The translations under genes and the position numbers were made by a program. From Cellulomonas gilvus ATCC 13127 (lineage in GTDB: Bacteria; Actinomycetota; Actinomycetes; Actinomycetales; Cellulomonadaceae), in NCBI RefSeq assembly GCF_000218545.1, contig NC_015671.1, positions 2,666,001-2,730,000 on the forward strand: a stretch of 64,000 nucleotides of DNA, read 5' to 3'. Below, in pieces: positions 11,209-24,306 of the stretch. The notes beneath the pieces were generated by a model, which saw only the letters and a list, made by a program, of their open reading frames with translations, did not search any database and was not told where the DNA came from. Numbering within the stretch: the stretch's first letter is position 1; the number at the start of each line of letters is the position of its first letter.

Positions 11209-13764
11209 ATGACCGCGCACCACCTGTCCGACGGCTGGACGCTGTCCGCCACCGGCGGCGTCCCCGAGGCCGATCCCGCTGTGTCCCCCGAGCTGTCCCC
11301 CGAGCTGTCCCCCGCGCTCGTCACCGCGCTGCGCGACGGCGTCCCGGCCCGGGTCCCGGGCACCAGCCACACGGCGCTGCTGGACGCCGGGCTCATCCCC
11401 GACCCGTACCTGGACCGCAACGAGGAGGTCCTCGCGTGGATGCGGCACGTGGACTGGCGCTACGAGCACGTGCTCGACGAGCCGGCCGCCGCACCCGACG
11501 AGCGCGTCGACCTCGCGTTCGACGGCCTGGACACGGTCGCGACGATCAGCGTCGTCGGCCGGGCGGACCAGGCGACCGTGGTGGGCCGGACCGCCAACCA
11601 GCACCGGTCCTACCGGTTCGACGTGCGCGAGCTCGTCGGCGGGCCGGCCACGCTGCGGGTCGACCTCGCCTCAGCGCTGCACCACGCCGAGGCCGAGGCC
11701 CGCCGGCTGGGCCCGCGCCCCCTGGCCTACCCGCAGCCGTTCAACATGATCCGCAAGATGGCGTGCTCGTTCGGCTGGGACTGGGGTCCCGACCTGCAGA
11801 CCGCCGGGCCGTGGCGGCCCGTGCGCGTCGAGCGCTGGCGCGTCGCACGGCTCGCCCAGGTGCGTCCGGTCGTCACGGTCCGTGCCGACGGCACGGGCGT
11901 GGCCGAGCTGCACGTCACGGTCGAGCGCTCGGGCCTGCCCGGCGGCGACGCGCCGCTCGCGCTGCGCGCCGAGGTCGCGGGCGTCGTCGCGACCGCCGGC
12001 GTGGACCCCGGCGACACGCACGGCGTGCTGCGCGTCGAGGTGCCGGACGCGCCGCTGTGGTGGCCCGTGGGGCACGGCGAGCAGCCGCTGGTCGACGCGG
12101 TCGTCGGGCTCGCCGGACCGGACGGCACGGTGCTCGGCACGTGGCGCCGCCGGCTCGGCTTCCGCACGGTCACGGTGGACCGCAGCCGCGACGAGCACGG
12201 CACCCGGTTCACGTTCGTCGTGAACGGGCGCGAGATCTTCGTGCGCGGCGCCAACTGGATCCCGGACGACCACCTGCTGACCCGGATCACGCGGGACCGG
12301 CTGGCCCGGCGCATCGACCAGGCGCTCGGCGCCCATCTCAACCTGCTGCGCGTGTGGGGCGGCGGCATCTACGAGTCGGAGGACTTCTACGAGCTGTGCG
12401 ACGAGCGCGGCGTACTCGTCTGGCAGGACTTCCTGCTCGCGTGCGCGGCCTACCCCGAGGAGTCGCCCCTGCTCGAGGAGCTGACGGCCGAGGCGCGTGA
12501 GCACGTCGTCCGACTGGCCTCCCACCCGAGCCTCGTGCTGTGGAACGGCGGCAACGAGAACGTGTGGGGCCACGAGGACTGGGGCTGGAAGGCCGAGCTC
12601 GACGGCCGGACGTGGGGGCTGCGCTACGCGGCCGAGATCTTCCCCGCGATCGTCGCCGAGCTCGACCCGACCCGGCCCTACTCCGACAACAGCCCGTACT
12701 CGCCCGGCTTCGCACCCGAGGAGGTGCACCCGGACGACCCCGACCACGGCACGCACCACCAGTGGGAGGTCTGGAACCGCGTCGACTACACGCACTACCG
12801 CGACGACGTCCCGCGGTTCTGCTCCGAGTTCGGCTTCCAGGGGCCCCCGACGTGGGCGACCCTGACGCGTGCCGTTCACCCGGCCGACGGCGGACCGCTC
12901 ACGCCCGAGGACCCCACGTTCCTGCTGCACCAGAAGGCCGAGGACGGCAACGGCAAGCTCGCGCGCGGGCTCGCGCCGCACCTGGGCGTGCCGGCGGACT
13001 TCGTCGACTGGCACTGGGCCACGCAGCTCAACCAGGCGCGTGCGGTCGCGTACGCCGTCGAGCACCACCGCTCGTGGTGGCCCCGCACCGCGGGCTCGAT
13101 CGTGTGGCAGCTCAACGACTGCTGGCCGGTCACGTCCTGGGCGGCGGTCGACGGCGACGAGCGGGTCAAGCCCCTGTGGTGGGCCCTGCGGCACGCGCAC
13201 GCGCCGCGCCTCCTGACGGTCCAGCCGCGCGACGACGGGTGGGCGCTCGTCGCGGTCAACGACACGGGCGAGGCGTGGACGGGCACCGCGACGCTCGAAC
13301 GTCAGCAGCTGGACGGCACGGTCCTGGCCGCGGGCACGCTCGAGGTCACGGCCGCGCCGCGCACGGCCGCGGTGCTCGTTCTGCCGCAGGACCTCGCGGT
13401 CCCGGGCGATGCACGCACCGAGGCGCTCGTCGTGCGTCTCGGCGACGAGCGGGTCGTGCACGTCTGGGCCGACGACGTCGACCTCGCGCTCGAGGCCGGT
13501 GCCCTCACCGCGACGGCGCAGCCCGAGCCGGGGGGCTGGGCCGTGACCGTCACGGCGCGTTCGCTCGTGCGCGACGCCACGCTGCTGGTGGACCGGCTCG
13601 ACCCGGACGCGACGGTGGACGCCGCGCTCGTCGACCTGCCCGCGGGTGCGACCGCGACGTTCCACGTGCGGACCACCGCGACGCTCGACGCGGCCGACCT
13701 GGTCGCGCCGCCCGTGCTGCGGTCGGCGAACGACGTGGTCGTGCCCGCGGCGGCGAGGGTCTGA
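11209..13764 (+). CDS. Beta-mannosidase, glycoside hydrolase family 2
   Basis: 851 residues without a signal peptide, so cytoplasmic. The domain order is GH2 sugar-binding jelly roll, Ig-like domain, TIM barrel and C-terminal beta domains. SFGWDWGPD and FVRGANWIPDDHLL are characteristic of the beta-mannosidase branch. The acid/base is Glu450 in NGGNENVWG and the nucleophile Glu540 in CSEFGFQG. It removes terminal beta-mannose from manno-oligosaccharides brought in by the adjacent importer. ATG 11209 has AGGAG at 11198-11202. A near-repeat of SPELSPEL lies near residue 28. Confidence 0.93.
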   Translation: MTAHHLSDGWTLSATGGVPEADPAVSPELSPELSPALVTALRDGVPARVPGTSHTALLDAGLIPDPYLDRNEEVLAWMRHVDWRYEHVLDEPAAAPDERVDLAFDGLDTVATISVVGRADQATVVGRTANQHRSYRFDVRELVGGPATLRVDLASALHHAEAEARRLGPRPLAYPQPFNMIRKMACSFGWDWGPDLQTAGPWRPVRVERWRVARLAQVRPVVTVRADGTGVAELHVTVERSGLPGGDAPLALRAEVAGVVATAGVDPGDTHGVLRVEVPDAPLWWPVGHGEQPLVDAVVGLAGPDGTVLGTWRRRLGFRTVTVDRSRDEHGTRFTFVVNGREIFVRGANWIPDDHLLTRITRDRLARRIDQALGAHLNLLRVWGGGIYESEDFYELCDERGVLVWQDFLLACAAYPEESPLLEELTAEAREHVVRLASHPSLVLWNGGNENVWGHEDWGWKAELDGRTWGLRYAAEIFPAIVAELDPTRPYSDNSPYSPGFAPEEVHPDDPDHGTHHQWEVWNRVDYTHYRDDVPRFCSEFGFQGPPTWATLTRAVHPADGGPLTPEDPTFLLHQKAEDGNGKLARGLAPHLGVPADFVDWHWATQLNQARAVAYAVEHHRSWWPRTAGSIVWQLNDCWPVTSWAAVDGDERVKPLWWALRHAHAPRLLTVQPRDDGWALVAVNDTGEAWTGTATLERQQLDGTVLAAGTLEVTAAPRTAAVLVLPQDLAVPGDARTEALVVRLGDERVVHVWADDVDLALEAGALTATAQPEPGGWAVTVTARSLVRDATLLVDRLDPDATVDAALVDLPAGATATFHVRTTATLDAADLVAPPVLRSANDVVVPAAARV

Positions 13765-13804
13765 TCCGGACCTCCGGGTCGGCCGGGGCCGGGAGCAGCA
13801 CGGT

Positions 13805-13837
13805 GACGGGCCGTCGGTGGCACGCCGGCGGCCCGTC
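13805..13837 (+). terminator. Stem-loop after the beta-mannosidase gene
   Basis: GACGGGCCG (13805-13813) pairs with CGGCCCGTC (13829-13837) around a 15-base loop. There is no following T run, so it is a candidate only. It lies just upstream of the next gene's -10. Confidence 0.45.
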
Positions 13838-13855
13838 CCGCCTGCTCGGCGGGAC

Positions 13856-13869
13856 TACGCTCGACGCCG
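13856..13869 (+). promoter_or_regulatory. -10 element, probable leaderless start of the LacI-like gene
   Basis: TACGCT at 13856-13861 ends 7 bases before GTG 13869, the same geometry as at glgE and the second LacI gene. No ribosome-binding site precedes the GTG. The -35 region is poor. Confidence 0.45.
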
Positions 13870-14711
13870 TGACGCATGCCGACGCGGTGGGGCTGGTGCT
13901 GGCACGGCCCGTGCGCCTGCTGGGCATCGAGCCGTTCTTCGCCGAGCTCATCTCGGGCATCGAGGAGCGGCTGTCGGGTGAGGGTCGTTCGCTGCTCCTG
14001 CACGTCGTGCCCGACCACGCGGCCGAGATCGCCGCGTACCGGCGCTGGAGCGGTGGCGGCGTGGACGCCGTGGTGGTCGTCAACCTCGCGCTCGAGGACC
14101 AGCGCCTCGACGTGCTCACCGAGCTCGGCATGCCGACGGTCGTCGTGGGCGGCCCCACGCCCGACCTGCCGTTCGCGAACGTCTGGATCGACAACGCGCG
14201 CGCGATGCGTGACGCGGTCGGCCACCTGACGGCGCTCGGGCACCGCCGCCTCGCGCGCGTGTCCGGACCCGCCGCGCTCGCGCACACCCAGGCCCGCACC
14301 GACGCGTTCCTCGACGAGTGCGCCCGGCGGGGCGCACAGGGCGTGGTCGTCGAGGGCGACTACCTCGAGGACTCGGGCACGCGTGCCACGCGCTCGCTCC
14401 TGGGCCGGGGATCGCCGCCGTCCGCGATCATCTTCGACAACGACGTCATGGCGATCGCGGGTCTGCAGGTCGCGGCGGAGATGGGCGTGGGCGTCCCCGA
14501 CCGGCTGTCGCTGCTCGCGTGGGACGACTCGGCGCTGTGCCGGCTCGCGCACCCCGCGCTCTCGGCGATGAGCCTGGACGTGCACGCGATGGGCGTGCAG
14601 GTGGCCGACTGCGTGCTCAACGTGCTCGCGGACGGACCGGTGCGCTCCTACACGGCACCCCTGCCCCGGCTCGTGGCGCGCGGCAGCACGGCCCCCGCAC
14701 CCACCGACTGA
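13869..14711 (+). CDS. LacI/PBP1-type sugar-sensing domain protein lacking the DNA-binding head
   Basis: 280 residues that match the effector-binding core of LacI regulators from its first strand (VGLVLARPVRLLGIEPFF) to the end, with the conserved stretches VWIDNARAMRDAVGHL, GHRRLARVSGP and SAIIFDNDVMAIAGL. The usual 55-60-residue helix-turn-helix and hinge are absent. The bases between the mannosidase stop (13764) and 13869 encode no such head in any frame, and a -10 box directly precedes GTG 13869, so this is more likely a real short gene than a sequencing error. It may sense a sugar without binding DNA or modulate another LacI protein; both ideas are inference. Confidence 0.75.
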   Translation: MTHADAVGLVLARPVRLLGIEPFFAELISGIEERLSGEGRSLLLHVVPDHAAEIAAYRRWSGGGVDAVVVVNLALEDQRLDVLTELGMPTVVVGGPTPDLPFANVWIDNARAMRDAVGHLTALGHRRLARVSGPAALAHTQARTDAFLDECARRGAQGVVVEGDYLEDSGTRATRSLLGRGSPPSAIIFDNDVMAIAGLQVAAEMGVGVPDRLSLLAWDDSALCRLAHPALSAMSLDVHAMGVQVADCVLNVLADGPVRSYTAPLPRLVARGSTAPAPTD

Positions 14712-14801
14712 CGGCCCGTGCGGCGTGCGCCGCGGGGCGGCGCTGCTGATCAGGCGTCCGACACCCCTGCGCACCTGCCCGCGGGGTGGTTGGCTAGGCC
14801 C

Positions 14802-16988
14802 ATGAGCCCGGCCGTCCCGTCCCCCGTCCCCGTCGAGACCGACACGCTGCGCGCCGTGGCGCACGGGTCCTGGTACGACCCGCACGGCGTGCTCGGTGCG
14901 CACGTCGGGTACGGCGGGGTCACGGTCCGCACGCTGCGCCCGCTCGCGGATGCGGTGGTGATCATCACGCCCGAGACGCGTGTGCCCGCGCGGCACGAGC
15001 AGGACGGCATCTGGGTCGCGGTGCTGCCGGGCGACTCGGTGCCCGACTACCGGATCGAGGTCACGTACGGCGGCACGACGACGCTCACCGACGACCCGTA
15101 CCGCTACCTGCCGACCGTGCAGGAGCTCGACCGGCACCTGATCCGCGAGGGCCGGCACGAGGCGCTGTGGACCGTGCTCGGCGCGAACGTGCGCACATAC
15201 CCCGGGCTGCTCGGACAGGTCGACGGCACCGCGTTCGCGGTGTGGGCGCCGAACGCCCGGGCCGTGCGCGTGGTCGGCGACTTCAACTACTGGCAGGGCG
15301 CCGCGCACGCCATGCGCTCGCTGGGCGACTCGGGCGTGTGGGAGCTGTTCGTGCCCGGCGTGACCGCGGGTGCGCGGTACAAGTTCGAGATCCTCACGCA
15401 GGACGGCACGTGGCGGCAGAAGGCCGACCCGATGGCGCGCGGCACCGAGGTCCCGCCGGCCACCGCGTCGGTCGTCGTCGAGTCGACGTACACGTGGGGC
15501 GACGACGCGTGGCTCGAGGCACGCGCCGCGCACGACCCGCACACCGCTCCCCTGTCGGTGTACGAGGTGCATCTCGGCTCGTGGCGCGCCGGTCTGTCCT
15601 ACCGCGAGCTCGCGCACCAGCTCACCGAGTACGTCGTCGACCTCGGGTTCACGCACGTCGAGCTGCTCCCGGTCGCGGAGCACCCGTACGCACCCTCGTG
15701 GGGCTACCAGGTCACGGGGTACTACGCGCCCTCGTCGCGGTTCGGCCACCCCGACGACCTGCGCTACCTCATCGACACGCTGCACCGCGCGGGCGTCGGC
15801 GTCATCGTCGACTGGGTCCCGGGTCACTTCCCCAAGGACGAGTGGGCGCTCGCGCAGTTCGACGGCACCGCGCTGTACGAGCACCCGGACCCGCTCATCG
15901 GCGAGCAGCCGGACTGGGGCACGTACGTGTTCAACTTCGGCCGCAACGAGGTGCGCAACTTCCTCGTCGCGAACGCCGTGTACTGGCTCACGGAGTTCCA
16001 CGTGGACGCGCTGCGCGTGGACGCGGTCGCCTCCATGCTCTACCTCGACTACTCGCGCCAGCCGGGCCAGTGGCGGCCCAACAAGCACGGCGGCCGCGAG
16101 AACCTCGAGGCGATCGCGTTCCTGCAGGAGACCAACGCGACGGCCTACCGCCACGCACCGGGCATCATGATGATCGCCGAGGAGTCCACCGCGTGGCCCG
16201 GCGTGACCGCACCCACCGACCACAACGGCCTGGGTTTCGGCCTGAAGTGGAACATGGGCTGGATGAACGACACGCTGCGGTACATGGCGGAGGAGCCGGT
16301 GCACCGGCGCTACCACCACGGCGAGATCACGTTCTCGATGGTCTACGCGTACTCCGAGCGCTACATCCTGCCGATCTCGCACGACGAGGTGGTGCACGGC
16401 AAGGGGTCCCTGTACGGGCGCATGCCCGGCGACCACTGGCAGAAGACCGCGGGCGTGCGCACGCTGCTCGCCTACCAGTGGACGCACCCCGGCAAGCAGC
16501 TGCTGTTCATGGGGCAGGAGTTCGCCCAGCCCGACGAGTGGAGCGAGTCCCGGTCGCTCGACTGGTGGGCCCTGCAGGACCCCCTGCGCGCCGGGGTGCA
16601 GCGCATGGTCCGGGACCTCAACGCGCTCTACCGACGCACACCCGCGCTGTGGCAGCTGGACCACACGCCCGACGGCTTCGAGTGGATCGACTCGAACGAC
16701 GCCGACCACAACGTGCTCGCGTACGTGCGCAAGGGCGTCGACTGCCCGCCCGTGGTCGTCGTCGTGAACTTCGCGGGGGTCGCGCACGAGAACTACCGGC
16801 TCGCGCTCCCGTCGGGCGGCCGCTGGGCCGAGATCTTCAACACGGACGTGCTCGAGTACGGCGGGTCCGGGGTCGGGAACCTGGGTGCCGTGCAGGCCCA
16901 GCCCGACCCGCACCACGGCCGGCCCGCCTCCGCACTCGTGCGCGTCCCGCCGTACGGCGTCATCCTGCTCTCCCCCGAGCAGGGCTGA
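14802..16988 (+). CDS. glgB: GlgB, 1,4-alpha-glucan branching enzyme (GH13_9)
   Basis: 728 residues. GlgB cuts alpha-1,4 chains and rejoins them as alpha-1,6 branches, completing the GlgE pathway whose other genes start at 1176. It has an N-terminal CBM48-type module ([20 protein letters not shown]), then the GH13 barrel with Asp407 in [16 protein letters not shown] as nucleophile, Glu460 in [10 protein letters not shown] as acid/base, and [19 protein letters not shown] 14802 has no Shine-Dalgarno sequence; TTGGCT six bases upstream could be a weak -10 of a leaderless message. It is separated from glgE-treS-mak by the mannoside locus. A strong terminator follows. Confidence 0.95.
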   Translation: MSPAVPSPVPVETDTLRAVAHGSWYDPHGVLGAHVGYGGVTVRTLRPLADAVVIITPETRVPARHEQDGIWVAVLPGDSVPDYRIEVTYGGTTTLTDDPYRYLPTVQELDRHLIREGRHEALWTVLGANVRTYPGLLGQVDGTAFAVWAPNARAVRVVGDFNYWQGAAHAMRSLGDSGVWELFVPGVTAGARYKFEILTQDGTWRQKADPMARGTEVPPATASVVVESTYTWGDDAWLEARAAHDPHTAPLSVYEVHLGSWRAGLSYRELAHQLTEYVVDLGFTHVELLPVAEHPYAPSWGYQVTGYYAPSSRFGHPDDLRYLIDTLHRAGVGVIVDWVPGHFPKDEWALAQFDGTALYEHPDPLIGEQPDWGTYVFNFGRNEVRNFLVANAVYWLTEFHVDALRVDAVASMLYLDYSRQPGQWRPNKHGGRENLEAIAFLQETNATAYRHAPGIMMIAEESTAWPGVTAPTDHNGLGFGLKWNMGWMNDTLRYMAEEPVHRRYHHGEITFSMVYAYSERYILPISHDEVVHGKGSLYGRMPGDHWQKTAGVRTLLAYQWTHPGKQLLFMGQEFAQPDEWSESRSLDWWALQDPLRAGVQRMVRDLNALYRRTPALWQLDHTPDGFEWIDSNDADHNVLAYVRKGVDCPPVVVVVNFAGVAHENYRLALPSGGRWAEIFNTDVLEYGGSGVGNLGAVQAQPDPHHGRPASALVRVPPYGVILLSPEQG

Positions 16989-17001
16989 CCCGCCGCACGA
17001 C

Positions 17002-17040
17002 GGAGGGGCGGTGACCGCAGCCCTCGGTCACCGCCCCTCC
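17002..17040. terminator. Bidirectional terminator hairpin between glgB and the galactanase gene
   Basis: GGAGGGGCGGTGACCG (17002-17017) and its perfect complement (17025-17040) form a 16-bp stem with a 7-base loop, between the convergent ends of glgB (16988) and the GH53 gene (17051). It can serve both strands. Confidence 0.85.
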
Positions 17041-17050
17041 TCTGCGCGCG

Positions 17051-20188
<3,138 letters not shown>

Positions 20189-20254
20189 TCAGGGCGACCG
20201 CCACCCACCCGAGCGGTCCGCGACCGTCGGGCTCGTGCAGCGCATGGCGGGGCG

Positions 20255-20288
20255 GCCCCGGGTGCCGCCGCAGCGCGGCACCCGGGGC
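20255..20288 (-). terminator. Terminator hairpin after the galactan importer genes
   Basis: A 14-bp perfect stem (GCCCCGGGTGCCGC, 20255-20268, with 20275-20288) and a 6-base loop begins 7 bases beyond the permease stop at 20295. It probably separates the importer transcript from the galactanase gene. Confidence 0.75.
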
Positions 20289-20294
20289 GCAGGC

Positions 20295-21211
20295 TCACCC
20301 CTTGACGGAGCCGGCAGTCAGGCCGCCGACGATGTACTTCTGCAGGAAGAGGAACAGCGCGAGGATCGGCAGCGACGCGAGCACCGCGCCCGCCGCGAAC
20401 AGGCCCCAGTTGGCGTTGAGCTGGTCCGAGACCCACCCGTACATGCCGACCGCGAGCGTCCACCTGCTCTCGGACGTCAGGATGACGCGGGCCAGGATGA
20501 ACTCGCCGAACGTCGAGATGAAGGACAGGAGCCCGACGACCGCCAGGATGGGCGTCACCAGGCGCAGGATGATCGTCCAGTAGATCTGCGAGTGGGTCGC
20601 ACCGTCGATCTTGGCCGCCTCGTCCAGCTCGCGCGGGATCGAGTTGAAGAAGCCGTACATGAGGAACGTGTTGGTGCCCAGCGCACCGCCCAGGTACACC
20701 GCGATCAGCGCCAGCTGGCTGTTCAGGCCGAGCACCGGAACCACGTTGCCGAGCGCGAGCAGCAGCAGGAAGATCGCGACGAACGCGAGCATCTGCGGGA
20801 ACATCTGGATGATGAGCAGGCCGGTCAGGCTGGTCCGGCGGCCCGTGAACCGGTACCGCGAGAACGCGTAGGCGGCGGCCGCTCCCATGAGCACCGAGCC
20901 GAGCGCGGTGGCCACGCCCACGACGAGGCTGTTGCCGGCCCACGTCCAGAACTTCGTGGCGTCGAGCGCCGCGAAGTTGTCGGTGCCGAACGAGCGGAAC
21001 AGCGAGGTCGAGCCGGTCAGCGTGCCCGAGGTCGCGAGCGACGCCGACAGCACGTACACCAGCGGGAACGCCGAGTAGATGACCACCACGACGGCGACCA
21101 CGTACTTCCAGCTGACCTCGAGGAACCATCGCCGCCGCCGCGACTGCGTGCGCAGGGCCTCGTTGCTGGTCATCGTCGTGCCCTGACGGGCCGGGGACGT
21201 CGTCTTGGCCA

Positions 21212-21212
<1 letters not shown>
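20295..21212 (-). CDS. ganQ: ABC transporter permease, MalG/GanQ type
   Basis: 305 residues, six membrane segments and the EAA loop DEAAKIDGATHSQIYWTIILR; ends with the typical ILALFLFLQKYIVGGL. It forms the importer channel with the upstream gene. Its ATG (21212-21210) shares one base with the upstream TGA, giving TGATG coupling. The symbol is assigned by analogy with the Bacillus galactan genes, from the flanking GH42 and GH53 genes. Confidence 0.9.
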
Positions 21213-22852
<1,640 letters not shown>

Positions 22853-22894
22853 GTCTCCTCCGGAGGCGGTCACAAGGTCTGGAGTGGGAAGGGC

Positions 22895-22929
22895 CGGCGG
22901 CGAGGGCTACGCCTCAGACCTCGCCGCCG
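22895..22929 (-). promoter_or_regulatory. Intercistronic stem-loop between binding protein and permease genes
   Basis: CGGCGGCGAGG (22895-22905) pairs perfectly with CCTCGCCGCCG (22919-22929) around a 13-base loop, 11 bases past the binding-protein stop. A partial terminator or RNA-stability element here would give more binding protein than permease, as known for malE-malF. Confidence 0.6.
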
Positions 22930-22940
22930 ACCCGGCTCGA

Positions 22941-24203
22941 TCAGCCGATCGCGGACTCGAGATCGGCCAGCATCTTGGTCCAGGCGTCCTTGGGCTTGGC
23001 CGAACCGGAGATGATCGACGCCTCGGCGGCGTTCCAGTGCTCCCAGACGTTGCCCATCTCGGGGATGGACGGCATCGGTGCACCGTTCTTCGACGCCGAC
23101 AGGAAGCCGGCGACGATCGGGTCGGACGCGACCTCGTCGGCGACCGACGTCATGGCGGGCAGACGCGGGTCGGCGTCGTAGAGCGCCTTGATGACCTCAG
23201 GCGTGGCGACGTAGTTCACCAGGAAGTCGTTCGCGATGAGCTTGCTCTCGCTCTGCGCGGACAGGTAGAAGCCCTGCACGCCGACGAACGGGGCAGCGGT
23301 CTCGCCACCGGCCGACGGGATCGGGTCGACCGCGACGTCGATGCCGGCGTCCTTGAACGTCTGGATCGCCCACGGGCCCGCGATCGTGTACGGCGCGTTG
23401 CCGTCGGAGAACTCCTGGTTGGCGACGTCGTACGTCCAGTCGGTGCTGAAGTGGCCCTCGCCCTTCATACCGTTCTCCGCCAGGAAGTCGGCGAAGGCGA
23501 AGCCCTCGTCGCCGCCCATGCCGAGCTCGCTGGTGTACGAGCCGTCCTCGTTCTGGACGAACACCGGGGCGCCGAACGACGTCTGCAGCCCGTAGTACGT
23601 GTACGCGTCACCCGTGGTGCCGTTGGTGTTGATGACGAACGGGTACTTGGTGCCCGCCTCCTTGCCGGCGGCGATCATCTCGTCCCACGTCTCCGGCGTG
23701 GAGTCCACCAGCGCGGCGTTGCGGACCACCGCGATGGTCTCGAGCGCGTACGGCAGGCCGTACATCTGGCCGTCGTACGTGAACGCCTGCGTCGCGACCG
23801 CCTCGAACTCGCCGGCCTTCGCACCCAGGTCGACGGGCTCGGCGACACCGTTGACGATGAACGAGCCGAGCCAGTCGTGCGCACCGATCGTGATGTCCGG
23901 GCCCTCACCGGTGGGGACCTGGGCGAGGAAGTCGGCGCGGATGTCCTCGAAGTTCTTCTGGACGAGCTCGACCTTCACATCGGGGTTCGTCTCGTTGTAG
24001 ATGTCGACCGCGGCCTGCACGGCCGGCTTGCGGTTCTCGTCGACCCAGATCGTCAGCGATCCGGTCGCGCCCGCGGGGGCCGCGCTGGTCTCGGCCGTGG
24101 TGGGCTCCTGCGTCTCGGCGGGGGCCTCGTCGCCGCCGCCGCACGCGGCGAGCAGGGACATCGCGGCCACGACGGTGGCCGCGCGGAACAGGGTCTTGCG
24201 CAT
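22941..24203 (-). CDS. ganS: ABC transporter substrate-binding lipoprotein, galactan locus
   Basis: 420 residues with signal peptide MRKTLFRAATVVAAMSLLAAC and lipidated Cys21 (lipobox LAAC). The mature protein starts GSLTIWVDENRKPAVQAAV, the pattern of MalE-like maltodextrin and galacto-oligosaccharide binding proteins. It should capture beta-1,4-galacto-oligosaccharides released by the GH53 enzyme; the ligand is inferred from context. ATG 24203 is preceded by GGAAGGA. A gap of 103 bases separates it from the GH42 stop. Confidence 0.9.
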   Translation of the reverse strand: MRKTLFRAATVVAAMSLLAACGGGDEAPAETQEPTTAETSAAPAGATGSLTIWVDENRKPAVQAAVDIYNETNPDVKVELVQKNFEDIRADFLAQVPTGEGPDITIGAHDWLGSFIVNGVAEPVDLGAKAGEFEAVATQAFTYDGQMYGLPYALETIAVVRNAALVDSTPETWDEMIAAGKEAGTKYPFVINTNGTTGDAYTYYGLQTSFGAPVFVQNEDGSYTSELGMGGDEGFAFADFLAENGMKGEGHFSTDWTYDVANQEFSDGNAPYTIAGPWAIQTFKDAGIDVAVDPIPSAGGETAAPFVGVQGFYLSAQSESKLIANDFLVNYVATPEVIKALYDADPRLPAMTSVADEVASDPIVAGFLSASKNGAPMPSIPEMGNVWEHWNAAEASIISGSAKPKDAWTKMLADLESAIG

Positions 24204-24279
24204 GAGGGTCCTTCCGATAGGTGTCCCACCGCGCGACCAGGGTGATCGCGACGCTGCGACGTGGTGAACCGAACTGCTG

Positions 24280-24301
24280 CGGGCGCCGGGCGGGGCGCCC
24301 G
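24280..24301. terminator. Short GC-rich hairpin between GH42 and the binding-protein gene
   Basis: CGGGCGCC (24280-24287) pairs with GGCGCCCG (24294-24301), loop 6. It lies 5 bases beyond the GH42 stop. Without a T run it may only attenuate read-through. Confidence 0.4.
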
Positions 24302-24306
24302 GGGCT

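Noticed and set aside
13302-16916. 1204-codon minus-strand frame over the mannosidase end, LacI-like gene and glgB
   Set aside because: It is the antisense shadow of three well-supported plus-strand genes and has no domain features or start signals.
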